64,000 nt of DNA from PALSA-612 sp963773055. GTDB lineage: Bacteria > Actinomycetota > Thermoleophilia > Gaiellales > Gaiellaceae. Under the pieces are notes generated by a model. It was not told the DNA's origin. It did no database searches and saw only the letters and a list, made by a program, of their open reading frames with translations. Location of the stretch: positions 372,001 to 436,000 of the forward strand of contig CAVYZL010000006.1 of NCBI GenBank assembly GCA_963773055.1. The letters run 5' to 3'. This document shows, piece after piece, positions 40,827-48,163 of this stretch; position 1 is the stretch's first letter; each line of letters starts with the position of its first letter. Both the position numbers and the translations under genes were made by a program.

Positions 40827-41522
40827 ATGGCCGCTGAGGTCCTTGTCGTCGGTGGCACGTCCGGGCTCGGCTACGAGCTTGCCAAGACCTACCGCTCGCG
40901 CGGAGCGAACGTCACCATCAGCGGGCGAGATGAAGGGAAGACGGGCGCCGTCGCCGCCGACTGCGGAGACGGCGTGAGGAGCATCGCTCTCGACCTCGCC
41001 GAGCCGCAGGGGATCGCCGAGGCGCTTGCCGGCCTCGAGCGCATCGACCGGCTCGCTCTCCTCGCCGTCGACCGCGACCAGAACACCGTGACCGACTACG
41101 ACGTCGACCAGGCGATCCGGCTCGTCACGCTCAAGCTCGTCGGCTACACCGAGGTCGTGCACCAGCTGGCGGGCCGGTTTGGGGCGGACGCGTCGATCCT
41201 GCTCTTCGGCGGGCTCGCGAAGGATCGCCCGTACCCGGGCTCGACCACGGTGTCGACCGTGAACGGCGCCGTCTCGACGATGATCCGGACGATGGCGCTC
41301 GAGCTCGCGCCGGTACGCGTCAACGCCATCCACCCGGGGATCGTGGCCGACACGCCCTACTGGAGCGGCAAGGACGAGCACTGCGAGAACGTCCGCGCGC
41401 GGACGCCGACGGGGAGGAATGTCATGACGTCGGACATCGTCGACGCGTCGATCTTCCTGCTCGAGAATCCAGCTGTGAACGGCGTCAACCTCGACGTCGA
41501 CGGCGGCTGGATGATGCTTTGA
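40827..41522 (+). CDS. SDR-fold protein lacking the catalytic triad
   Basis: A 231-residue Rossmann protein of the short-chain dehydrogenase superfamily. The cofactor motif is intact (VVGGTSGLGYELAK, with GGTSGLG at 9-15), and the C-terminal DVDGGWMML is typical. The active site is not: the Ser strand reads ILLFGGLAK, and the YxxxK position reads V142-S-T-V-N146. It may bind NAD(P) as a regulator or structural partner, or catalyse by another route. AAAGGAG precedes the ATG. It is the first gene of the operon divergent from the regulator, and its stop overlaps the bicupin start (TTGA). Confidence 0.82.
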   Translation: MAAEVLVVGGTSGLGYELAKTYRSRGANVTISGRDEGKTGAVAADCGDGVRSIALDLAEPQGIAEALAGLERIDRLALLAVDRDQNTVTDYDVDQAIRLVTLKLVGYTEVVHQLAGRFGADASILLFGGLAKDRPYPGSTTVSTVNGAVSTMIRTMALELAPVRVNAIHPGIVADTPYWSGKDEHCENVRARTPTGRNVMTSDIVDASIFLLENPAVNGVNLDVDGGWMML

Positions 41523-42436
41523 CGCGCCAGCATCTGATGCGGCGCGAGGACATCGTCTCCGCGCCCGCCTACGGGTCGCAGAGCGAAGGGTTCGAGCGGG
41601 CGGCTCTCATCGACCGCTCGACGGGCTCGGTGCACATGGGCCTTGGCCTGTGCGCGCTCGACGACGGTCACGTCGATCTCCACGTCCACTCGTTCGAGGA
41701 GAGCTTCTACGTGCTCGAAGGGGCGCCGGCGCTGTATCTCGAGGGCCGCGGCGTGACGCTGCTGCCCGGCGCCTGCGGCGTGGTGCCGGTCGGCGTCCCG
41801 CACGCGTGGCGCGCGGAAGGCGGCCGCGCCACGTGGATCGACATGGCGTCACCGCAGCCGCGTCGTCCCGGCGAAGGCCCTGCCGACACCTTCTTCCTCG
41901 GCCCGCCGCCGTCGTCTGCGCCGTCGGCGCTCGATGTCCGCGATCCGCGCAATCGCAACCTGTTTCGCCTCGACGACTGGCAGATGGATCTCGACGAGCT
42001 GAGGAAGGGCGCGCCGCCGGAGCAGCCGACCGTCTCGGCGAGCATGGCGACTGCGCTGCTCGCCTACAGCGGGATTGCCGTGAAGATGCTCGTCGACCAG
42101 CGTCTCGACGCGCATCTGCACACGATGTTCATGGTCGAGTACCAGGAGACGGGCCAGGCGCTGCCGCACGACCACCCCTTCGAGGAGTCGTACTACATGC
42201 TCGAGGGCGAGGTCGACGTGGTCGCGGACGACGAGCGCTACACCCTCCGTCCCGGCGACGTCTTCTGGACGGGAGTCGGCTGCATCCACGCCTTCTACAA
42301 CACGCGCGGCAACCACATCCGCTGGCTCGAGACGTCGGCCCCCGGGCCGCCCGACCGCCACTCGTACCGCTTCAACCGCGACTGGGAGTATCTCGAGACG
42401 AGGTTGGAGACAGGCGTCGAGACGACGGCGACGTGA
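41519..42436 (+). CDS. Bicupin protein
   Basis: A 305-residue protein with two cupin barrels. Barrel one: VDLHVHSFEESFYVLEGAPA and VGVPHAWRAEGG. Barrel two: LPHDHPFEESYYMLEGEVDV and GCIHAFYNTRGNH. Both keep His/Glu metal-ligand positions (HxH...E...H). The arrangement resembles ureidoglycine aminohydrolase or gentisate-dioxygenase-like bicupins, so a metal-dependent enzyme is likely, but the reaction cannot be named. TTG start overlapping the SDR stop; the stop overlaps the next GTG. All three genes are translationally coupled. Confidence 0.85.
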   Translation: MTRQHLMRREDIVSAPAYGSQSEGFERAALIDRSTGSVHMGLGLCALDDGHVDLHVHSFEESFYVLEGAPALYLEGRGVTLLPGACGVVPVGVPHAWRAEGGRATWIDMASPQPRRPGEGPADTFFLGPPPSSAPSALDVRDPRNRNLFRLDDWQMDLDELRKGAPPEQPTVSASMATALLAYSGIAVKMLVDQRLDAHLHTMFMVEYQETGQALPHDHPFEESYYMLEGEVDVVADDERYTLRPGDVFWTGVGCIHAFYNTRGNHIRWLETSAPGPPDRHSYRFNRDWEYLETRLETGVETTAT

Positions 42437-43317
42437 CGGATCCCTCCGGGCTGGCCGTTGGCTTCGCCGGTCTCGGCCGCATGGGCACGGCGATGGCTCG
42501 CAACGTCGTCGAGGCCGGCTTTCCGCTGACGGTGTGGAATCGCTCACGGGAACGCTGCGACGCCCTGACGTCGCTCGGCGCGACGATGGTGGACACGCCG
42601 AAGGAGCTCGCGGAGCGCTCGGACGTGGTTGTGACGATGGTCGCCGATGCCGACGCGCTTCGCGCGATTGCCGAGGACGAGGACGGGCTGCTCGCGGGCC
42701 TTCGGCCGGGCGCGATCGTCGTCGACACGAGCACCATCGGCCTCGTAGCCGCGCTCGAGCTCGCCCGCGCCGTCGAAGAGCAGGGCGGCCACTGGATCGA
42801 CTCGCCCGTCTCCGGCAGCATCGGTCTCGCCGAGAAGGGCGAGCTGACGCTGATGATCGGGGGTGAGGCAGACGCGATCGCGCGCGCCGAGCCGGTGCTC
42901 GAGGCGTTCTCCGCGAAGCGCTTCCACCTGGGCGGGGCCGGGGCGGGAGCGGCGATGAAGCTCGCGGTCAACTCGGTGATCGCCGTCATCAACGAGGCGA
43001 TCGCCGAAGGTCTCGTCCTCGCCGAACGGGCGGGGATCGCGAGCGAGGACGCCTACGACGTCTTCTCCGCTGGAGCCGTCGCCGCCCCGTATGTCCTCTA
43101 TAAGCGAGACGCGTTCCTGGCGCCCGAAGAGACGCCCGTGGCCTTTACCGTCTCGCTGATGCGCAAGGACCTCGAGCTCGCCTTGAGCCTGGCAGAGAGC
43201 GCCGGCGTCGAGATGCGCGCCACCCGCGCGGCCGACGATGTTCTGGCCCGCGCGGCCGAGCAAGGGCTCGCCGATGCGGACTTCGCGCGCGTCGCGAGCG
43301 TGATCCGGGAACGATGA
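42433..43317 (+). CDS. Beta-hydroxyacid dehydrogenase (3-hydroxyisobutyrate dehydrogenase-like)
   Basis: A 294-residue NAD(P)-dependent dehydrogenase. Motifs in order: GFAGLGRMG (10-18), substrate-binding DSPVSGSIGLAEKGELTLMI (123-142) and catalytic Lys176 in GAAMKLAVN. Related enzymes act on 3-hydroxyisobutyrate, tartronate semialdehyde, 2-hydroxymethylglutarate or glyoxylate. The GTG start overlaps the bicupin stop (GTGA). A 75-bp gap separates it from the MetE-like gene. Confidence 0.92.
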   Translation: MTDPSGLAVGFAGLGRMGTAMARNVVEAGFPLTVWNRSRERCDALTSLGATMVDTPKELAERSDVVVTMVADADALRAIAEDEDGLLAGLRPGAIVVDTSTIGLVAALELARAVEEQGGHWIDSPVSGSIGLAEKGELTLMIGGEADAIARAEPVLEAFSAKRFHLGGAGAGAAMKLAVNSVIAVINEAIAEGLVLAERAGIASEDAYDVFSAGAVAAPYVLYKRDAFLAPEETPVAFTVSLMRKDLELALSLAESAGVEMRATRAADDVLARAAEQGLADADFARVASVIRER

Positions 43318-43392
43318 CCCTCCGTCTGTTACGTTCAGCGTGACTGCACGAAACGACAGAAACGATCTCCGGCCGGAAAGGAGTCAGGCGCG

Positions 43393-44592
43393 ATGTTGAC
43401 CGCGACGAAGGACTTGATGCTTCCCACGACCGTGACGGGGTCGTGGCCCCGACCCACCTGGTATTCGGGGAATCTGTTCGAGCGCCCCTACTCCACCGGT
43501 CTCGCCGACGTCGACTACCGCGAGCAGCATCTCGACGCCGTCGCCACGGTCATCTCCGACCAGGAGCTCGCGGGCCTCGACATCCTCACGAACGGCGACT
43601 TCCACCTCGACTTCGACCTCGGAGGCCGCTCGTGGTTCTCGTATCCGAGCGAGCGCCTGAGCGGGATCTCCGAGTACGACACGGAGACGACGGCCGGCTG
43701 GACGTATCCCGTCGGCACCTGGCTGAACGAGATCGTCGGCGGCTGGAAGTACCACGCGATCGTCGACAAGGTCGGGCCGCGTGTGCCGCTCGAGTTCGCG
43801 AAGGTCTGGCGCGTCGCGCAGGCGAGGACGGAGAAGCCGGTCAAGTTCGGGACGATCGCCGCCGACCTCGCGTCGACCGTGCTGACGGTCAAGACCGACC
43901 TCTATGACGACGACAAGCGCGAGCTGATGTGGGACATCGCCACCGTGCTGAACGGCGAGCTCCGCGAGCTCGCGGCGGCCGGCTGCAAGGTGATCCAGAT
44001 CGAAGAGCCCGCGATCCACAGCGCGGCGGCCTGGGGGGCGGACGAGGCGACGCTCGACTTCTTCGTCGACCTCTTCAACTACACCGTCGAGGGGCTCGAG
44101 GCCGAGGTCTGGGTGCACACGTGCTGGGGCAACCCCGGCGCGCAGCACTGCTTCGACCCGAGCATCTCCTACGAGCCTTCGATGGAGATCTACCTCGACC
44201 GCATCAACGCGGACGTCTGGACGATCGAGTCGAAGCACAATAACCACGAGCTGCTGCCCAAGCTCGGCGCCTACAAGGGCAAGCTGAGCAAGAAGATCGC
44301 GGTGGGCATGATCAGCCACCGCGCGCTCCAGGTGGAGACGGCGGACGAGGTGGCAGCCGACATTCGGATGGCGCTCGAGCACATCGACCCGGAGAACCTC
44401 GTGCTGTCGTCCGACTGCGGCTTCGGGCGGCAAGGCGTGCCGCGGCCGATCGCCTTCTACAAGGCGGCGGCGCTCGCGCAGGGCGCGAACATCGTCCGTG
44501 AGGAGCTCGGCGCCGCCACGACGTCGGTGCGCGCGGCGGACCCGGCGCTCCAGATCGACGTCACTGCTGCTCCGGCGGCGGTCGACTCGTAA
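43393..44592 (+). CDS. Stand-alone cobalamin-independent methionine synthase-like protein
   Basis: A 399-residue TIM-barrel protein equivalent to the catalytic C-terminal half of MetE, without the N-terminal half. The zinc ligands are present in the expected order: His242 and Cys244 (VHTCWGNPGAQH), probable Glu279 (IESKHNNHE) and Cys342 (SSDCGFGRQG). Proteins of this shape transfer a methyl or alkyl group to or from a zinc-bound thiol and include archaeal methionine synthases and epoxyalkane:coenzyme M transferase. Its place in a catabolic gene set, not with methionine genes, suggests substrate demethylation or thiol transfer (inference). AAAGGAG precedes the ATG. Confidence 0.88.
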   Translation: MLTATKDLMLPTTVTGSWPRPTWYSGNLFERPYSTGLADVDYREQHLDAVATVISDQELAGLDILTNGDFHLDFDLGGRSWFSYPSERLSGISEYDTETTAGWTYPVGTWLNEIVGGWKYHAIVDKVGPRVPLEFAKVWRVAQARTEKPVKFGTIAADLASTVLTVKTDLYDDDKRELMWDIATVLNGELRELAAAGCKVIQIEEPAIHSAAAWGADEATLDFFVDLFNYTVEGLEAEVWVHTCWGNPGAQHCFDPSISYEPSMEIYLDRINADVWTIESKHNNHELLPKLGAYKGKLSKKIAVGMISHRALQVETADEVAADIRMALEHIDPENLVLSSDCGFGRQGVPRPIAFYKAAALAQGANIVREELGAATTSVRAADPALQIDVTAAPAAVDS

Positions 44593-44623
44593 CGGTGACT
44601 GCGACAGGTCGGGAGGTGGAGCG

Positions 44624-45991
44624 GTGAGCGCAGAGCGGCTCGTGATCCGGAACGGGTTCGTCGTCTCGATGGACCCGGAGATCGGCGAGATCCCAGCGGC
44701 GGACGTCCTCGTCGAGGACGGCAAGATCGTCGACATCGGGCCGGCGCTCGACGTCTCGGACGCGGAGGAGATCGACGCCACGCACATGATCGTCATGCCG
44801 GGGTTCGTGGACACGCACCGCCACGTCTGGCAGACGCCCGTGCGCGGCGTCTTGCCCTGTTGCACGCTCGACCACTACTTCGCGGTCATGCTCGGGAGCG
44901 TCGGCGGGCATTATCGGCCCGAGGACGTGTACATCGGCGACTACGCCGGAGCCCTCGAGGCGCTGAACGGCGGCGTGACGACCCTCCTCGACTGGTCGCA
45001 CATCTCGAACACCCCGGAGCATTCGGATGCGGCGGTCGAGGGGCTGCGCGACAGCGGCATTCGCGGGATCTATGCGCACGGCGTCCCGACGGGCGGGGAG
45101 TGGTGGTCGTTCAGCGATCTCGATCACCCGGAGGATGTGCGGCGGATCCGCGACGCGTACTTCTCGTCCGACGACCAGCTAGTGACGCTCGCGCTCGCGG
45201 CGCGCGCGCCCGGGAACTCGAACTTCGAGGTCGCGGCGCACGACTGGGCGCTCGCCCGCGACCTCGGGATCCGGATCACCGTCCACGTCGGGATGCGGCT
45301 GACGGGCGTCCACGTGAACCACGTCAAGAACATCTCGGACCTCGGCCTGCTCGGCCCGGACACGACCTACATCCACTGCACGGACTCCACGGACGAAGAG
45401 CTCGACCTGATCGCGGAGTCGGGCGGCACGGCGTCCGTCGCGCCGTACGTCGAGATGCTGATGGGCCACGGCCATCCGCCGACCGGCAAGCTGCTGGAGC
45501 GCGGTGTCCGGCCGTCGCTGAGCGTCGACGTCGTCTCGAGCGTGCCCGGCGAGATGTTCACCCAGATGCGGACTGCGCTCGTCCAGAACCGGATCGGCCA
45601 CTTCACGGAGACTCCGGACCACCCGTACGAGCCGACGCTGACGCACAAGGACGTGCTCGAGTTCGCGACGATCGACGGCGCCAGGGCCTGCGGCCTCGAG
45701 GACAAGGTGGGCTCGCTCACGCTCGGCAAGCAGGCGGACATCGTGCTCCTGAAGACGAACGCGATCAACACCGCGCCGATGGTCGACCCGCTCGGGACGA
45801 TCGTCGTCTTCTCGGACACGTCGAACGTCGACACGGTGCTCGTCGCCGGCAAGGCGGTCAAGCGTGGGGGAGAGCTCGTCGACGTCGACCTCGACCGAAC
45901 CTTCGCCCAGCTCGACGAGTCCAGGAACGCGATCCTCTCGAAGGGCGGGCTGCTGCCCGAGTGGGCCGCGGAGCCGGCGGAAGCGGTCTGA
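44624..45991 (+). CDS. ATZ/TRZ-type amidohydrolase (chlorohydrolase/deaminase family)
   Basis: A 455-residue metal-dependent hydrolase of the cytosine/guanine deaminase and atrazine chlorohydrolase group. The metal motif is PGFVDTHRHVWQTPVRG (His65, His67). Further ligands come from ITVHVGMRLTGVH, TYIHCTDSTDEE and SVDVVSSVPGEM (late Asp). C-terminal GSLTLGKQADIVLLKTN is the usual composite-barrel end. The Pro-Val after the HRH motif and CCTLDHY loop suggest a substrate other than guanine. GTG start with GGGAGGTGGA upstream. Likely hydrolyses a C-N bond of a cyclic or N-alkyl compound; the substrate is unknown. Confidence 0.9.
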   Translation: MSAERLVIRNGFVVSMDPEIGEIPAADVLVEDGKIVDIGPALDVSDAEEIDATHMIVMPGFVDTHRHVWQTPVRGVLPCCTLDHYFAVMLGSVGGHYRPEDVYIGDYAGALEALNGGVTTLLDWSHISNTPEHSDAAVEGLRDSGIRGIYAHGVPTGGEWWSFSDLDHPEDVRRIRDAYFSSDDQLVTLALAARAPGNSNFEVAAHDWALARDLGIRITVHVGMRLTGVHVNHVKNISDLGLLGPDTTYIHCTDSTDEELDLIAESGGTASVAPYVEMLMGHGHPPTGKLLERGVRPSLSVDVVSSVPGEMFTQMRTALVQNRIGHFTETPDHPYEPTLTHKDVLEFATIDGARACGLEDKVGSLTLGKQADIVLLKTNAINTAPMVDPLGTIVVFSDTSNVDTVLVAGKAVKRGGELVDVDLDRTFAQLDESRNAILSKGGLLPEWAAEPAEAV

Positions 45992-46007
45992 CGAGCGGCC
46001 GCGCGCC

Positions 46008-47624
46008 ATGGCCGACGAGGAAGTACCTGTCCTGATCATCGGCGGCAGCCTCGTCGGGCTGTCGACCTCGTTGTTTCTCGCACAGCATGGCGTCGACCAC
46101 CTGGTGGTCGAGCGTCATCCGGGTACTGCCATCCATCCTCGCGCGGCGGGCTTTCTCCAGCGGACGATCGAGACGTACCGGAGCGCGGGCATCCAGGACG
46201 AGGTGATCGCGGCGTCCGAGAAGGAGTTCCTCCAGAACGGCGCGATCATGTCGGTCAGGTCGCTCGGCGGTGAGGAGCTCGAGTGGTACTTCCGCTCGAT
46301 CAACGACGGCGTCGAGCATCTGAGCCCGTCGCCACGCCTGTTCATCACCCAGATCGGGCTCGAGCCGGTGCTGAAGGAGCGCGCGGCGGAGCTCGGCGCC
46401 CGGCTCGAGTACGGCGCAGAGGTGACAGGGCTCGAGACTGGCTCGGCCGGCGCGACCGCAGTCGTCGTCGATCGCGAGACGGGGAAGGAGCGCAAGGTGA
46501 CGGCGCGCTACGTCGTCGCCGCTGACGGGACGCGCAGCCCGATCAGGCAGCGGCTCGACATCGGGATGGAGGGTCACGGAAGCTTCTCGGACAGCATCAC
46601 GATCTACTTCCGCGCCGACGTCCGCGAGCTGATCGGAGACCGCAACCTGAGCGTGATCTACGTGTTCGGGCCGCGCGTGCAGGGCTTCTTCCGCTTCTCG
46701 CTCGACGGCCAGACCGGCTTTCTCGCCGTTAACTCGGCTGTCGGCGACGACGGCGAGCTGTCACGCCGGCTCTGGGACGACACGAGCGCCGAGAAGTGTG
46801 TCGAGTACGTACGCGAGGCGCTCGGTGCGCCGGGCGACCTGCCGGTCGAGATCGAGAACGTCCAGCGCTGGAACGCCGAGGCGAACTGGGCCGAGCGCTT
46901 CCGCGAGAGCTGCGTCTTCATCGCGGGCGACGCCGCGCACGTGATGCCGCCGACGGGCGGCTTCGGCGGGAACACGGGAGTCCACGGCGCGCACAACCTC
47001 GCGTGGAAGCTCGCGTACGTGCTGCAGGGTCATGCCGGCGACGCGCTGCTCGACACGTACGACGCGGAGCGGCGCCCAGTGGGCGAGTTCACGGCCGAGC
47101 AGGCGTACATGCGCTACGTGACACGGCTCGACCCGAGCCTCGGCACGGACGGCCTGGCCGCGTACGTCGAGGACGCGACGATCGACCTCGGCTACCGCTA
47201 CCGGTCGAGCGCCGTCGTCGGCGCGCCGGACGACGGCTCCGCCTACGAGAGCCCGCACGAGCCGACCGCCTCGCCGGGGATCCGCGGCCCCCATGCCTGG
47301 CTCGAACGCGACGGGGCGCGCGTCTCGACGCTCGATCTCGCGGGCCCAAAGCTCGCGCTCGTCGCGGGCGCCGACGGGCGGGCGTGGTGCGACGGGGCCG
47401 AACAGGCGGCGGCCGAGCTCGGCGTCCCGCTGGCCGCGCACCGCGTCGGCCCCGGCGGGCTCGCGGACGTCGACGGACGGTTCGACGAGATCTATGGCCT
47501 GGGGACGGACGGCGCGACGATCCTGCGGCCCGACGGCGTCGTCGCGTGGCGCGCCGACGGCACGACAGGCGACGCGGCAGCCGAGGTCGCAGCGGCGCTG
47601 CACACGGTCCTCAGCCGCGCGTAG
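46008..47624 (+). CDS. FAD-dependent aromatic monooxygenase (PheA/TfdB-like)
   Basis: A 538-residue flavoprotein hydroxylase. FAD-binding N-terminus LIIGGSLVGLSTSLFLAQHG (10-29), the conserved Arg region HPRAAGFLQRTIETYRSAG, the DG motif VVAADGTRSPIRQRL and the flavin-binding IAGDAAHVMPPTGGFGGNTG are all in place. A C-terminal thioredoxin-like domain (SRGD-like part from about 430) is typical of phenol and polyketide hydroxylases. NAD(P)H-dependent ring hydroxylation of an aromatic or heteroaromatic compound is expected. It starts 16 bp after the amidohydrolase stop and ends exactly against the convergent cupin gene. Confidence 0.92.
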   Translation: MADEEVPVLIIGGSLVGLSTSLFLAQHGVDHLVVERHPGTAIHPRAAGFLQRTIETYRSAGIQDEVIAASEKEFLQNGAIMSVRSLGGEELEWYFRSINDGVEHLSPSPRLFITQIGLEPVLKERAAELGARLEYGAEVTGLETGSAGATAVVVDRETGKERKVTARYVVAADGTRSPIRQRLDIGMEGHGSFSDSITIYFRADVRELIGDRNLSVIYVFGPRVQGFFRFSLDGQTGFLAVNSAVGDDGELSRRLWDDTSAEKCVEYVREALGAPGDLPVEIENVQRWNAEANWAERFRESCVFIAGDAAHVMPPTGGFGGNTGVHGAHNLAWKLAYVLQGHAGDALLDTYDAERRPVGEFTAEQAYMRYVTRLDPSLGTDGLAAYVEDATIDLGYRYRSSAVVGAPDDGSAYESPHEPTASPGIRGPHAWLERDGARVSTLDLAGPKLALVAGADGRAWCDGAEQAAAELGVPLAAHRVGPGGLADVDGRFDEIYGLGTDGATILRPDGVVAWRADGTTGDAAAEVAAALHTVLSRA

Positions 47625-48107
47625 TTAGCCCACCCACTCGACGTTGTAGCGCGGGCCCGCCTCGAGCATCCGCGCGATCATCGCCTCGTCGGCGGGCGGC
47701 GGCGTGCGATCGAAGTCGCCGGGCGCGATCTGATCGAAGACCTCGCGGAACCAGCCCTCCATGCCCGCGGGCGTGTAGACGGTGTACATCAACGCGTTCC
47801 CGTCGCCGACGTTGCGGTAGCTGTGCGCGGTGCCTTTCGGGACGAAGATCGCCTCTCCGGCCGAGACGACGTGCGTCTCGCCGGCGGCCGTGAGCTCGAT
47901 CGAGCCCTCGTAGAGGAAGAAGAGCTCGTCCTCGGCAATGTGTCGGTGCGGCGGTGGGCCTCCGCCCGGGCCGACGAGGCAGTCGAACGCGAACATCGAG
48001 CCGCCCGACTCGGCGCCGGTGACGTGGAACACGTACCGGTCTCCTGGGCCCCAGTAGGCCTCACCACTCGCGGTGCCGTGCGTAGGCGCGTTCACACGCC
48101 GAATCAT
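47625..48107 (-). CDS. Single-domain cupin protein
   Basis: A 160-residue cupin. The ATG at 48105-48107 (MIRRVNAPTHG) is preferred; an in-frame ATG 66 bases upstream is possible. Metal-binding cupin motifs: GPPPHRHIAEDELFFLYEGS and VPKGTAHSYRNVGDG, with all three His and the Glu present. The C-terminal tail (DQIAPGDFDRTPPPADEAMI) is like that of many actinobacterial quercetin-dioxygenase-like cupins. The stop directly abuts the monooxygenase stop. Possible role in ring-product processing or sensing; not determined. Confidence 0.85.
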   Translation of the reverse strand: MIRRVNAPTHGTASGEAYWGPGDRYVFHVTGAESGGSMFAFDCLVGPGGGPPPHRHIAEDELFFLYEGSIELTAAGETHVVSAGEAIFVPKGTAHSYRNVGDGNALMYTVYTPAGMEGWFREVFDQIAPGDFDRTPPPADEAMIARMLEAGPRYNVEWVG

Positions 48108-48163
48108 GAAGAGTCCCGACTGCACGTGTGGAGCCGACTGCCGGTCCGATCTAGGCTTCCCGT

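Noticed and set aside
43318..43392. Imperfect inverted repeat TCTGTTACGTT ... AAACGACAGA before the MetE-like gene
   Set aside because: Too many mismatches to call an operator or riboswitch; no cobalamin or SAM riboswitch core is visible.
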